A DNA stretch of 64,000 nucleotides from Telopea speciosissima (GCF_018873765.1 NC_057925.1:3674927-3738926); one strand, 5' to 3'; positions 34,401 through 44,066 are shown, numbered from the stretch's first letter. Numbers and translations: made by a program. Notes: generated by a model not told the origin, from the sequence alone.

Positions 34401-37400
34401 GCTAGGGGCAAGAAGCCTAAACCAGTAAGTTAAATATTTCATTGTATGTTCTATATAAATACTGTTAATTAATATGCGTTTCTACCTTTTCATTCCCCCC
34501 TCCCCCCACTTTTAACAGGGTCAGACAATGCCTGGTGTATCCTCAATGAAGTCCATGCAGTACACCTCTACAGGTCCAACTGGAAGGGGCCAAGTTCCTA
34601 ATCGTGCTTCCTCTGGTGCGCTTGTTGCAAATGAACCAAGTGAAGCAGCAGCATTTGATTCATTGATTGGGCGGAGAGTGAAGACAAGATGGCCTGAAGA
34701 TAACAACTTCTATGAAGCTGTTATAACTGACTATAACCCTGTTGAGGTATGTTTGGCTGTTGAATCTATATGATTTCATTCTGTGGTAGTGCCCAACTGG
34801 TCTTATTATTTATGATTTATTGTCAGGGACGGCATGCTCTAGTCTATGATATGAACACACCAGATGAGACATGGGAATGGGTTAACCTCAAAGAGGTATT
34901 TTTGTGGCTACAGACTGAACTTTCCCCCCCCTGTTTCATAGATACACCTGCGTGGCAACTTTTGTTAAATATCCCCTACCCTAGTCTTAAAAAAAATACT
35001 TTTGCAAATATAAGAAAGTATATGAACTTTATGTAAAAAATATTTTAAGTTAGTGTATATGGAGATGAATCTGTGCACCCACTTCACTTGGCTGTTGAGA
35101 TAGGTGAATACACCTCATGCACCTTCTTCTGCTTTCTAGATTCTGTTATGCTAACATAGTCTATGCCTGATTTATATGTGGATTCATAGATCATATATGC
35201 TATATCATTCTTTCTTTCTTACCTGACAACCTCCTCTTAGTTATGGTTTTTTTTCTTCTGGGTGAATGAAAATGCATTATGCATTTCTTTTGTATAACTC
35301 CTTACGATTTTCCTAGTGGGAAACTCGGAGGACAAATACTGAGAAATGCTTTTGAAGAGGAATGTAATAGGTCCATTTAATTTATATAGAGAGAAAGTGA
35401 TTTAAGAAGGGGAAGAAATCAATGTTGATCCCATGTCAGTATAATTAATTTTATGTAGATTGAGTTTGTGTGATCTGTTATTAGTTGATTTTCCCTTTTA
35501 ATTGTTAAAGTATAATATAATAGTTATCGCAGTTTTGGAGTTGGGGGTGATCCTCTATCATGGACAGACTACAGTGCTTCTTGAACTTTTTATGGTTGAG
35601 GCACTAGGGAGTTGTTTGGGGTTCTCCTTGAAATGAGAAGCAACAAAATGCTGTACTTAAAAAAAAAGGATTAAATAAAAGGGAAAAAGTTATTTAACAC
35701 CCTGAAAGTTGAAAAGATTCAACTAATCAAGTTGGATGAATTTTCATCTTAATGGAAATATGCTTAATGGTGATTAACGAACGAGACAGAACGAAATATG
35801 TTTAAGCTTGATTTTTCTATGGTAGGTGTACATCAACTTTTTTATTCTAGAAGTAAAAGTTGAAAAATGCTTGTCACACCATGGAGGAGAAGAATAAAAT
35901 TGCTTCTTGTTGGTTTCAGATTTTTCTACAGCTCCGTAATTAATATATCTCTATTTCTAATAACAATAGTGCTAGTCCTACCTATGATTTCTCATGAAGT
36001 GGAGTGAAGGATCAATATGATTCCTAATGTAGGACAGGAATGAAGGTTCAACCAGTCCCAAAACTGGATCTGAAATCAGGGAACAGGTTCAGCTCGATGG
36101 TGTTCAGACTGGGTTGGTTTGAGGGATTAATGGATAAGTCTAAGGTTAGGGTTAAGGTGAGGGAATATGTCTGGTCAATAGGAGATAAAAGGGACTAAGA
36201 AAACAAATCTGCAGCAGGCAATTGTCTCTGCCGATGAGGTCTGCAGGCTGGGAAAATTGGGTTTAATGGAGTTTTAGGGAGGATTTCTTGTGTAAGGTGA
36301 TCTGCAGGTCAGATGGGGCTAAGAATGGGATGGAGTGGAGGCTATAGGATCGGGAAGAAGTGCTCAAAAGATTGTAGAAGGGTGGTGTCTAGATTGAGCA
36401 GGAGGGGGGGGGGTTCTGGAATTAGAAGGTAGTCCAAAAAATAGAAACTAACCAGAGTTTTTAGTGCAGGCAGCAGCAGTGAGTCTCGGCTGCAGTAGAG
36501 TGGTGTTCTAAGGTCTTGAAAGCTTGAAGGGGGGATGAAGAACAGCAACTAAAATCAACCTCCTAGGCTTCCCACCACAAGGAGTCAACTGGATCATACA
36601 CCAGTTCCTTTCTCCATGGATCAAACACCAAGGAAAACTTCAACAGAAGCAAACATGCATAACAGCAGTAGTTGAGAATCAAAATCGTGGCCAGTATGGC
36701 CTCTTGGGTTGTTTTTATTGATTTTAATAAAGAGAGCATGGCAAGGGGACAAAATTAGTTATTCCCTAAATCAGAAACTTCCAATTTTGATCCTTGCTTG
36801 AGTAAGGCTACTAACTTGGTCCACAAGACTTGACCATGACTTAAACTAGACCAATTGAACCAACCAGTTCATTAGTTTATTACATGACTCAAAAATTAAA
36901 AACAAAACAACCCAATAGAACCGTGGGCTATTGCTGGACAGTAGCCTACTCAAAATCGTGGCTTCTTCTTCTCCTTGATTACACCCTTGGTTCTGCATCA
37001 ATTCCACTTAGTGCCTAGTGGAGTCGGATGTCGATTGCACAGCCAAAAAAAAAGTTAGAATCCAGAGTGATATTAAATGGGTAAGAGATCGCTCTCTGGT
37101 AGAATCCAGAGTAAAATTAAATGGGTAAGAGATCGCTCTCTGGTTGTGTGACCCCTGCACCGGTGTGGGGGCCAATGAGAGCGCGCTTCTGTGTTTGGGC
37201 ACAGGAGTCACATGACTAGGCAGCATTCTTTCTCCCTTATTAAATTAATCTATGTAAGCTGTACTTTTTAAGTCCTTTGGAGTTTTTCGCATTGAAATGT
37301 TAGCCTTTGGCAAAGGGTGAGTGCTGCCAAATATGATTTGCTTAATGATCGAGAAACAGCTCCAATTAGGTGAAACCATGGGACTAGTTTATGGAAAGGA

Positions 37401-40400
37401 ATTGCGGCAATAGGTCAAGCCTCCAAGTGAAATATCAGAACAACTATGGGTGATTGAAGGAAAACCATATAATTGGTCCTTGGGGTGTTCCTCTATCTGA
37501 GGTCTTCCTTGCTATTTCTGCTATTGCTGCCTATGGTACCTGAACAATGCAAAAGGTAATACTTGGGTATAGCAAAGATTCCATTTGTTGCATGATAATT
37601 GGTTCATGAAGTGTTGGATCCAGATGTGGCTCATCATTTGAAGTTTCCTGGTAACAATTTGCTGCTGACAATGATAAAAAGTGGCCAAATGTATTCCATG
37701 GAATGTGGGAACTGATTCTGATCTCTCTGGCAAAATTAAAAGGTTGGAAGATGACCATTACCACTTCAAACGACTTTCTTGGAGCTTGTAATTAATATAA
37801 GGCTAATTTACAAGTAGACTAACCCCAATAGTACCCACAATAGACATATAACAGTCCCAGCAAAGGAGTCAATGATCAGCAACTAACAAGTATGCAGACC
37901 CAAAACAGAGAATTAAATGGCCAGAGAATAACCTGAACCAGAATTACAAACTATAGGGCTCGAATGGGTTATATGACCCTATGGAATAGTCCCAGCAAAG
38001 GAGTCAATGATCAGCAGCTAAAAAGTATGCTGCAGACCCAAAACAGAGAATTAAATGGCCTGAGAATAACCTGAACCAAAATTAGAAACTGTAGGGCTTG
38101 AATGGGGTATATGACCCTATGGAATCAAGGTCTAATGCAGATGAAAAATTGCTGAAAATTTCAGGGTCAAACAACTTCCAAACCCTAAGATCTCAATAGA
38201 TTATGGAATTAGAAGGTTAAGGAATTCAAACCAAACCAGCCACCAGATCTTATTCAAATTGGGATCGAACAGAGTAGATATTGGCAGAAGTTTATCCTTC
38301 AAATTTCATTTGATTCTAGTGGAGAGATCTCCAGTTATATAGGCCTGAAGTTGCAGCAGATTCTGGGTAGAAAATCAAAGCCGCATGTGTGCAGCAGTCC
38401 TATTGGCAGTGAGCAACAACAGCAGTCCTTGATGATGAATAGAGTTGAATCAGGCCTTCACATGGGTAGCAGCAGCAGTTGGTTGCAGATATACAGTAGC
38501 AGCAGCAGTGGAAATCGAGTGGAGGTTGAAGAAGAAGATAGAAGGGATATATAGGTAGGGAATAGGGGTCGGCCCTGTCAGCCAGGCTCTCTCAGCCTCT
38601 CATCCTCTCATTAGGACACTCAATTGCTCAGAGCAAGTTTTCATTCATCAATAATTCGTTGGGAGGCCTCTTAAGGGCATTACATTATATGGACTCAAGG
38701 GTTGAGCCCAAAATAGAAACAATAAAAATAGGAAGTCTCCTCAGTTACAAGTAATTGAACAAAATTAGAAGGTAACTAAAATAGAAACTCTAACTCTGCT
38801 AAGTTCCATAAACTAAAACTTCCTATAAATCTAGTACATCAAAATAGAAACTCCTAAAAACAAAGATAGTAACAAACTGAAATTAGAAGCTACCTAAATG
38901 AAATAAAATATACTTTCTAAAACTGAAAATAGAAACTAAACTATGGCAGCATTAGGATAGAATCTCTCTCCACTTGATGGTGAGATGGTCCCACAAGATC
39001 TTTTAAAAAACATCCCCACACTAGGCAAGTATGGGCTGTGACACTGTTCAATTGAACAGTGTTTTGGTATTTTTTCTTCATATTTCTATTTACATTAGTC
39101 ATTGATTGGGCCAACTCCCAAGTCAGCTTTAATACGCTCATTCCTTCCTTCCTAGTTTTTTTGCACATCCATCTTAACATCCTCATCTCTTCTACACAGC
39201 TTCTCAATATGGCACTTCTTAACTGCCCAGCATTATGCCCCATACTTCATAGCCGGTTGTACACTAGCCTTATAGAACTTTCCTTCAAGCTTTAAAGGAA
39301 TACATCGGTCACATTGCACTCCAAACGCACCTCTCCATTTCATCCATCCCACTTTAATTCTTTGTGAAACATCATCCTCTACATCACCTTCTTTATTTAT
39401 GATTGACCCCAGATATCTAAAATACTCATTTTACGGTATCTCTCTTTCCTCAGTTTGCACCATGTCAGTATCCATCATAATGTGACTAAAAGTACACATC
39501 ATATACTCCGTCTTCGTTCTACTAAGCTTAAAGTCTCTTGTTTCCAAGGTTGATCTACATAGCTATAACTTAGCATTAGTCCCTTTTTTAATCTCATCCA
39601 CCAAAACGACTCCTCAGCGAAAAACATACACCACAAAACCTCATCTTGAATGCTCTTGGTTAGGTCGTCAATGATAGCGCAAATAGATAAGGGCTTAGGG
39701 TTGATCCCTGATGTAACCCAATCATAATTGAGAATTCCTTTCCCTGACCTCCCATAGATCTCACGCTAGTCACCACACCCTCATATATTTACTTGGCAGT
39801 CGGCACCCCTTTCTTCACTAGAACATGCTGGATTAAATCTCTAGGGACTCGGTCATAGGATTTTTCCATGTCAATAAAGACCATATGGAGATCCTTCTTG
39901 CTATTTCTATATCTTTTTTTGGGCCTCAATAAGTTGATAACTTATGTTGTGGATCTACCTGACATAAAGCCAAATTGGTTCACCGAGATATCTCTCGCTT
40001 CTCCAATGGGCTTCAATAGCTTTCTCCCAAAGTTTCATAGTGTGACACATCAGTTTTATGCTTCTATAGTTATTGCAACTTTGGATATCACAATTTTTTT
40101 ATGTAGATCAGAATTACAATGCTTCTCCGTTTATCTGGCACCTTCCTTGTGTTCATAATCCTGTTAAAGAGATTGGCTAACCAATATACCCCACAACCTC
40201 GTAGGGTTTTTCACACTTCTATTGGAATCTCATTTGGGCCTGGTGTCTTGCTTGCTTTCATCTTTCTTAAGGCTTCTTTTAACTTCCGCTACACAACCTT
40301 TCTTACATACCTATGACGTGTGATGTCTTGTTGAGTAATGTAATCCTCCGGGTCAATTCTACGCGACCTATCTCCATTTAATAGGTCACAGATATCCCTT

Positions 40401-42774
40401 ACCGACAGTCTTTCATCGTCACCTTTGATACACCTCATCTGATCGAAATCTTTACTCTTGCTTTCTCTCATCTTAGCTATCTTATATATAGCTTTTTCCC
40501 CTTCTTTTGTGTTTAGGTTGATATAGAGATCCTCATATTTCTTCGCCCTAGCCAACCCCGTAATCCTCCTAGCTTCGTTTCTAGTATCGTTATACTTCTT
40601 TTTATCCTCTATTTTTTTAGTCCTTTGCCATGTCTTAAAACAATCTTTCTTGGCCTTAATGGCTGCTTGGATCTCACCGTTTCACCATCAAGTCTCCCTA
40701 GGGGCCTGATGAGACTATCTTTACTAATTATAATTTTTATAATCTTTCATGGTGGGTTCAATATGCCTTCTAACTGAATTCATATGATTGCTAACATTGT
40801 CAAAGCTATCCTTTTTGAGCTTAGCTGGTCTTACCTAATTTGGATCCGAAATCTTATCTCTGTAGCCAAGTCTATTTGGTCTGAAAGCTGGGACATGAGT
40901 ATGGGAAGGCGGAAACTATCTGAGCTGCCACATGGCAGTTATACAATGTCTTCGAAGAGAAACTATGTCCATGGACAATGGGTGGAACTTGCTTCCTTTG
41001 TTTAACATTTTCTTTAGACTAAACTCAATTCAACTGAGATTTTAACTAACTAATGGTGTCTGCTACATGAGGCCTGTTTCGCAGTCGACTCTAAAGCCAT
41101 ATTTCTTATTTAATCTTCTCGCTTTATAAAAGGAAAAAACGATGTTATTCTAGGATCCAAAACAGTACTGCCTGCAAAATACTGGAACTCTGGATTTTGA
41201 AGCCAATTGATGAATCTGTCTATGTGCTTTGGGGAAGATGGATGATATATTCTTAAAACACTGGGAGGTGCCTGCCTCAGTCATAGCATTTTGTAGCTTC
41301 TAACAAGGAACTTTGTTCTTGTTTCTTTTATTCCATGACCCTGAAGCCAGTCTTTCTTCAAAAAACGATTTAGTTGAAGGTTGTTTATATGTGTTGCTCT
41401 GACAATTGGAATAGAAAAATGTCACTGGCAGATCTCACCAGAGGATATTCAATGGGAAGGTGAAGATCCAGGAATTTCTCGTCGAGTCGGCCGTGGTGGA
41501 TCAGGTCGTGGGGTTAAGAAGACCATTGGTCGTGGTGGTGCTCTTCCAGGTGCAGGAAGAGGGAGAGGGGCTGCTGCGAAGGGTCAGTCCAAGAAAGACT
41601 TTCCACCTTCACAGAATGGAATCGGGAAGAAAGCTTCAGATGACATTGAAATACTCCACACAGACACACTAATTAAGGAGGTATGCATGAACAACATGAA
41701 CCAGTCATCTGTTGCAAAGGTAGTAATTGTTTATATTTCTTTATTCCCTTACTGGTATATTATTGACAGGTGGAGAAGGTTTTCAATGCTAGCCATCCTG
41801 ATCCTCATGAGATGGAGAAGGCAAAAAAATTGCTGAAAGTAAGGATAGCAATGGTTCTCATATTGCTCTGCTCATATTGTACTTTCCATAGGCCAGCAAT
41901 GCAAGCTTCTTGTGTTTTTGATATGGCAGGAGCATGAACAATCACTTATTGATGCAATTGCAAGGCTAGCAGACACATCGGATGGCGAAAGTGGTAATAA
42001 AAATATTTAAGACTCCCCCCTCTACCTTCTACTTTATGTTGTACATTGCATCCTTTGTGTTACCTGAAAGCTTGAGATGACACATTCTGGTTTTGTATAA
42101 TTCTTACCAAGTTCCGCATTGAATTCAGTAGTTTCTCAGGAGAAGGGAAAAGCGTCACTGTTTGGATGCAAGTCTCTGATAAGATTTCTTAATACCAGTT
42201 TCTAGTTAAAAGAAAAAGAACAGTGAACCCCCCCCCCCCTCCCTCCCTCTTCTTGAAATGTGGCGCAAGATTTTATAGACTACATGGGAGTATTGTTAGC
42301 AGAATCGATATTTGGGCACAGAAAGATTTTCCGGGAAACAACAAAAAATAGGAATTCATTTATTTATTGACCCAGCCCTTCAGTTCGTTTGACATTGATG
42401 CTCGCCTCTTATTTTTGCGTTGGCGGATCTAGCTTTCCAGTATCCAGATACATTATTGAATCATTAGAACATAAATCTTTGCTTATCTAAAATAAGGATT
42501 TATCTTGATGAAAGAGTGCTAACGCAACATGATCTTGTTGCCTCAAAAAACAGATGACGGTGAGCGCCACTTATCGCATGGTCAGTCAATGGAAAGAGAA
42601 CGAGGATGGAGAAACAGGCAATATGGTGGCAAGCAGCGTTCTGCAGATGTTGATGACGAGATGGCTGTGGAAGGCAAACGTGATGGTTCAGATGGTGACA
42701 ATCAAATGGCCAGAGAGGGTAGAGCAGCATCTGACGATCGCCATGACAGAGATGACGGTGAAGATGACATCTGA
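16417..42774 (+). CDS. EML3: EMSY-LIKE protein (ENT + Agenet/Tudor), EML3 type, ten exons
   Basis: Coding exons joined in frame: 16417-16444, 33649-33854, 33956-34065, 34184-34424, 34519-34746, 34827-34895, 41432-41680, 41770-41838, 41940 corrected to 41930-41993, and 42554-42774 (TGA 42772-42774). All junctions are GT-AG, giving 494 residues. Residues 1-20 ([20 protein letters not shown]) are the conserved EML N-terminus. The ENT domain lies around 47-125 ([32 protein letters not shown]). An Agenet/Tudor-like domain follows around 243-305 ([30 protein letters not shown]), then a Gly/Arg-rich stretch ([11 protein letters not shown]) and a conserved charged helix near 378-424. Plant EML proteins are nuclear histone readers; EML1 and EML2 contribute to immunity against downy mildew in Arabidopsis. 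The first coding exon is only 28 bp. Intron 1 is 17.2 kb and intron 6 is 6.5 kb, both TE-filled. No stop or frameshift was seen. Confidence 0.92.
16445..17363 (+). other. Start of EML intron 1, no element recognised
   Basis: Low-copy-looking intronic sequence with a GTGAGT donor at 16445 and several TTAGGG/GGGTTT words. No open frame or element ends are supported. Confidence 0.5.
17364..17541. repeat. Tandem duplication, about 95-bp period
   Basis: Two copies begin at 17364 and 17459 (GGTAAGAAAGGA.CACTGAAAATAGG..). They differ at a handful of positions. Intronic, no coding content. Confidence 0.8.
17542..18299. other. EML intron 1, unassigned TE-like sequence
   Basis: The minus strand holds a 66-codon open frame (17886-18086) with no family I recognise. 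Around 18095-18120 the words CCTAGGCGATGCCTTGACAACTGT recall the hAT MITE termini at 20436-20890. This may be the distal part of the beta LTR, but I could not align it to the other copies. Confidence 0.35.
18300..18763 (-). repeat. LTR of element beta (left partner), partial
   Basis: On the minus strand it begins TGATGCAGATTCATTG at 18763, directly after a polypurine tract (CTTTACACCGGGGGAAT). It shares GCATGCAGG/GCAACACTGAAACC, TTTTGGGCAACC and AAATATGCTTATAATACG segments with the LTR at 29981-30910. The 3' limit to the left is unclear. A G10(GA)9 simple repeat lies at about 18400-18427. Confidence 0.65.
18764..19273 (-). pseudogene. 3' internal remnant of LTR element beta
   Basis: A minus-strand frame (19146-18793) encodes an acidic stretch ending near [14 protein letters not shown] just before the polypurine tract, the way plant gypsy-derived coding regions end. 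It is similar in layout to the ORF end inside array alpha (ending ..[10 protein letters not shown]). No polymerase motif is present, so the parent element is probably a large non-autonomous derivative. The 5' internal part reappears at 29827-29980 beyond the copia-C insertion. Confidence 0.5.
19274..19377 (+). repeat. Truncated 5' LTR of copia-C
   Basis: TGTAATATAGGTACAAGGGTAG..TTATAAATAAAG matches the LTRs at 4187 and 29712 over about 105 bp. It breaks off at ATATTGA where the alpha array begins. The LTR end and primer site are missing. Confidence 0.75.
19383..20431 (-). repeat. Alpha LTR, copy A
   Basis: This 1049-bp LTR runs from TAATGTAGTCCTAGATAGG to CTTGTATCA. It contains a long TTAGGG-rich part, a CTGGAGATTCCACTGGCAGC segment and a conserved polyadenylation-like AATAAA-rich distal half. 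It is the most 3' LTR of the array in element orientation. Confidence 0.85.
20436..20890. mobile_element. hAT-like MITE at an LTR/polypurine junction
   Basis: A 455-bp insertion is flanked by perfect 8-bp repeats ATCAACTC (20428-20435 and 20891-20898). Its inverted ends are CATAGTTGTCATGGCG and CATAGTTGTCACGGCG. The interior carries a CTTCGATTTCTTCTTC-type minisatellite (about 20500-20700) and a CGACATG-rich segment. It landed exactly where alpha LTR A meets its polypurine tract. The 86- to 91-codon frames across the CT-rich part are spurious. Confidence 0.9.
20971..21285. mobile_element. hAT-like MITE within alpha internal region
   Basis: A 315-bp insertion has ends CATAGTACTAAAACTCG and, reversed, CATGGTACTAAATCTCG. 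It is flanked by ACAGCTTT (20963-20970) and GCAGCTTT (21286-21293), matching 7 of 8. The sister internal region at 23188 shows the uninterrupted site (CAACAGCTTTGACC). It is full of AATTTCGG words like the MITE at 6421. Confidence 0.85.
21294..22124 (-). pseudogene. ORF of element alpha, copy 1 (one stop, two MITEs nearby)
   Basis: Starting at an ATG 9 bp after the primer site ([13 protein letters not shown]..), the frame encodes [19 protein letters not shown] sequence, reaches a stop after GGDWLDEQ, and stays in the same frame to an acidic Ser/Thr/Glu-rich part (..[14 protein letters not shown].., [13 protein letters not shown]) before the MITE at 20971-21285. No retroviral protease, zinc knuckle or polymerase motif is visible. 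I do not recognise the family. A diverged relative of the N-terminal part lies at 29827-29980 in element beta. Confidence 0.6.
22140..23187 (-). repeat. Alpha LTR, copy B (shared middle LTR)
   Basis: A 1048-bp LTR serves as the 5' LTR of one alpha unit and the 3' LTR of the next. Boundaries are as for the other two copies: TAATGTAGTCTTAG to CTTGCATCA on the plus strand. Confidence 0.85.
23188..24114 (-). pseudogene. Internal region and ORF of element alpha, copy 2 (frameshifted)
   Basis: This 927-bp internal region is free of MITEs. The ORF starts at 24099 ([15 protein letters not shown]..) and reads through the site that is a stop in copy 1 ([11 protein letters not shown]). It is then shifted by an extra 8 bp (CGCCTAGA near 23738) into the frame that continues from 23698 to its end near 23190. 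The two copies therefore carry different disabling changes, meaning they decayed after, or independently of, the tandem arrangement. Function is unknown. Confidence 0.6.
24115..25162 (-). repeat. Alpha LTR, copy C
   Basis: A 1048-bp LTR, the 5' LTR of the array in element orientation. Its outer end TGATGCAGG (complement of 25154-25162) abuts the target repeat GAATG and then copia-C gag. Confidence 0.85.
25163..29660 (+). pseudogene. Ty1/copia gag-pol of copia-C, decayed
   Basis: Reading starts inside gag at [15 protein letters not shown] (25165). The aspartic protease core [10 protein letters not shown] is near 25835, GAG-pre-integrase (WYRRLGHP) near 26245, and integrase ([13 protein letters not shown], and a degraded AQNG..EHKNR) at 26380-26740. 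The connection domain and RT follow from 27470, with the catalytic FVYVDD near 28015 intact and EIKDLG..LYFLGIE after it. RNase H is at 29342-29660 ([41 protein letters not shown]). Multiple stops and frameshifts plus a MITE at 28427-29149 disable it. Gag N-terminus and primer site are absent. Confidence 0.88.
28427..29149. mobile_element. hAT-like MITE in copia-C between RT and RNase H
   Basis: A 723-bp insertion is flanked by perfect 8-bp repeats GCTGTGTT (28419-28426 and 29150-29157). Its inverted ends are CATAGTTCGAAAACTCGC and CCAAGGTTCTAAAACTTGG. The interior has repeated GAGATCTCG words and no transposase. Confidence 0.88.
29712..29826 (+). repeat. 3' LTR of copia-C
   Basis: A 115-bp LTR starts TGTTGTAATATGGGTGTGAGG after a purine-rich AACTTAGTGGGGCG tract. 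It contains TATAAATAAAG and ends near CATTCCCCA. It matches the LTRs at 19274 and 4187. Confidence 0.75.
29827..29980 (-). pseudogene. 5' internal remnant of LTR element beta with primer site
   Basis: On the minus strand, TTGGTGCCAGAGCACAAC (complement of 29961-29978) follows the LTR end TTGCATCA and resembles a tRNA primer site. An ATG then opens [20 protein letters not shown].., homologous in pattern to the [15 protein letters not shown] segment of element alpha. The frame is cut by the copia-C LTR. With 18764-19273 it shows that copia-C inserted inside element beta. Confidence 0.6.
29981..30910 (-). repeat. LTR of element beta (right partner)
   Basis: It ends (minus strand) in CTGGATTGCATCA-like sequence at 29981. 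It runs rightward through words shared with 18300-18763 (TTTTGGGCAACCCAACC, CATGCAGGCAACA) and in inverted order with 30920-31865. The 5' end is lost near 30910 at an inversion junction. Confidence 0.65.
30920..31865 (+). repeat. Inverted partial copy of the beta LTR
   Basis: Plus-strand sequence ending AAGATTGCATCA at 31865 aligns by eye with the reverse complement of 29981-30840. Shared words include CAAGGTGTTGCAAGTCTT, GTTTATGTTGAGTGA, GTCGGGAGGTTGAAGATGA, CAATTGCTTTA and GAATTGTTTAGTGT. The two arms (about 0.9 kb each, clearly diverged) are separated by less than 100 bp, forming a large inverted repeat in EML intron 1. A T20-like run lies near 31110. Confidence 0.65.
31866..33508 (+). other. 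Remainder of EML intron 1
   Basis: A short (GT)n lies at about 31986-32004. Two loosely similar blocks (about 32455-32615 and 32775-32920) share CTTGATAGGTCCATGG and TTCTGATCTCCTGCC-type words. No gene or defined element is visible. Confidence 0.5.
33509..33630 (+). repeat. 61-bp tandem duplication just before EML exon 2
   Basis: Two copies (33509-33569, 33570-33630) of TTAGATATCTTCTACCAAAAG.. ending ..ATTCAAGTTTT lie immediately upstream of the acceptor at 33648. The second copy supplies the region where the branch point and pyrimidine tract would be. Confidence 0.85.
34896..36024 (+). other. Left part of EML intron 6, no element recognised
   Basis: AT-rich intronic sequence after the GTATTT donor. 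Nothing definable. Confidence 0.5.
36025..37000 (-). mobile_element. Solo LTR of the alpha family in EML intron 6
   Basis: A 976-bp LTR reads TAATGTAGG.. to ..TTCTGCATCA on the plus strand, the same ends as the 24115-25162 LTR. It is flanked by perfect 5-bp repeats ATTCC (36020-36024 and 37001-37005). Internal words such as AGGAGTCAACTGGAT..CCAGTTCCTTTC also match alpha. No primer site or internal region adjoins it. A run of G (about 36405-36414) lies inside. Confidence 0.85.
37056..37143. repeat. 2 x 44-bp tandem duplication spanning a MITE end
   Basis: Copies at 37056-37099 and 37100-37143 each read TAGAATCCAGAGT.. ending in GATCGCTCTCTGG. They include flanking DNA plus the first 21 bases of the MITE at 37079-37236, so the duplication arose after that insertion. 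Confidence 0.85.
37079..37236. mobile_element. Mutator-like MITE in EML intron 6
   Basis: An element beginning GGGTAAGAGATCGCTC and ending GCATTCTTTCTCCC contains GACCCCTGCACCGGTGTGGG and GGGGCCAATGAGAG, as in the copy at 12269-12422. Flanks ATATTAAAT (37070-37078) and TTATTAAAT (37237-37245) match 8 of 9. Confidence 0.75.
37246..37852 (+). other. EML intron 6, no element recognised
   Basis: Non-coding intronic DNA. Two short minus-strand frames (near 37521-37764) have no recognisable similarity. Confidence 0.45.
37853..38125. repeat. 135-bp tandem duplication
   Basis: Copies start at 37853 and 37988 (AGTCCCAGCAAAGGAGTCAA) and end at ATGACCCTATGGAAT. They differ at several positions. Confidence 0.85.
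38126..38950 (-). repeat. LTR-derived repeat, unassigned family
   Basis: The arrangement CAGCAGCAGTTGG.., TTTTCATTCATCAATAATTCG.., GGGCATTACATTATATGG and strings of short AAATAGAAACTCC words resembles the distal half of the alpha LTR in layout. End points and target repeat could not be found. The 67-codon Ser-rich frame at 38351 is not convincing. Confidence 0.4.
39060..40780 (-). pseudogene. RTE-type LINE reverse-transcriptase fragment in EML intron 6
   Basis: Minus-strand reading in shifted frames gives, from right to left, [43 protein letters not shown], [30 protein letters not shown], ECNV..FY-like, and [15 protein letters not shown]. This is the usual order of a plant RTE LINE RT (palm motif region and thumb). 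The YxDD equivalent is degraded (MFFAEES). The endonuclease domain is absent and frames are broken throughout. Confidence 0.8.
40781..41431 (+). other. Right end of EML intron 6
   Basis: Intronic, no element recognised. The acceptor is at 41430-41431 (TGGCAG). Confidence 0.5.
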
Positions 42775-43527
42775 CTTTGGAGGAATTGACACCTCGGGTC
42801 TCTCTCTACACACCATCCTTGAAAATCACTACCTGTGTATAATGCCCATGTTATAATCTTATATACGTTCTACCCCTGTGGAATAACAGCTCCAGTTGTT
42901 AAAGGTGGGGTTAATCTCATTTATCCAGTGGAAAAATCATTGGTAATGTTGGGAAGCCAACCATGTAAAATTATTTTGATCAGTGAATAACCTGTGACCA
43001 TGTAACTAGTGTCTTCAAAAGAGCTGCATTTTCTTGTGTTGCAGGTCGTGCTTATTTGGCTTCCCCTCCCTTTGATTCGTTGTACTTGTATGCTTGCTTG
43101 TCTAATGGTAACATGTTTGCGACTCAGAGAGCACCAGCTTCTAATGGTTAAATGGCATAGTAACCAACAATGGAACTCCTGCAAAGCAAAGTCAGACGCA
43201 ACACAAAAAAATAAAAAAATCAGCACTAGGGAATTGGATTCAGAGTGAGCAACTTGCAGTCTACTTCTGCTTGTTCCTTCAAGGTGGATTCTGGATGGAC
43301 TACCCGTTGCCATGGTTGACTCTTGTTGCCAAAACCCAATCGTGAAAACCTACAACACCGCCAAGGATGCCTGTGAACCTGTTGCAGTGTCCTAATATAA
43401 ACTGCCCGCAAAACTAGGGTCAAGGATACAATGAACTGAAGAATCAAACCACATCTGTGCCCTAGTCCTTCAATTAGATGGGTTTCAACTCGTAATGCTG
43501 CAGATTTCAGTTTGTTCTCTAACTGCT
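42775..43527 (+). other. EML 3' flank/UTR and convergent intergenic space
   Basis: Sequence after the EML stop, probably 3' UTR for some hundreds of bases. AT-rich AATAAAAAAAT near 43210 could act as a polyadenylation signal. It ends at the stop codon of the minus-strand exon at 43528. Confidence 0.45.
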
Positions 43528-43601
43528 TCACACCAGTAACCCAACCTCATAGCCCACAACTTCTTGTATCTGATCAACAGCAGGTCCCAAAATTGGAGCA
43601 C
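43528..43601 (-). CDS. Terminal exon of an unrecognised minus-strand gene
   Basis: After an acceptor (CTGTCACAG|GT at 43602), the frame reads GAPILGPAVDQIQEVVGYEV then GLLV and stops (TGA at 43530-43528). It joins in phase 1 to the exon at 44067-44165. I do not recognise the protein. The evidence is two phase-compatible exons with good splice signals; a chance pairing cannot be excluded. Confidence 0.45.
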
Positions 43602-44066
43602 CTGTGACAGAAACAAGCAAGATTAGAGGGTCTACTATTGGAGTACGACATTTCAATCATTGTAATTTATCTCAGCCTATTGCATTAAAAAGAGGATGAA
43701 TTAGTAAAAAAAATTTTGTTCATGGAAGAGTGAAGAAGATCGGAACTTTTTGAAAGACTCAATCATCAATACAGAAATTACAAGTCTTTCAACCTCCCCT
43801 TTTTAAGTTTATACCAATAACCTAATTAGATTTTGCTCCATGCAGTACACATCTTAACATTCTATCTAAATTTCCTGGTGGGAAAGAAGAATTACTGAAA
43901 ATCAGGAAACAAATTAGACAAACAGAAACATATAGGTTTTCCCCTAATGGGTTTAGTTCCTATCGAAAGCTTTGAATGTATAGCCAGCAAATAATGGAAA
44001 TGTTAATTATATCTCCAGATCATCATAAAAAATGTTGAACATCAGAATAAGGCAAATATTCATTAC

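Noticed and set aside
34135-34433. Alternative frame 34135-34398 as a gene
   Set aside because: It is a shadow of EML exon 4, whose frame joins cleanly to both neighbours.
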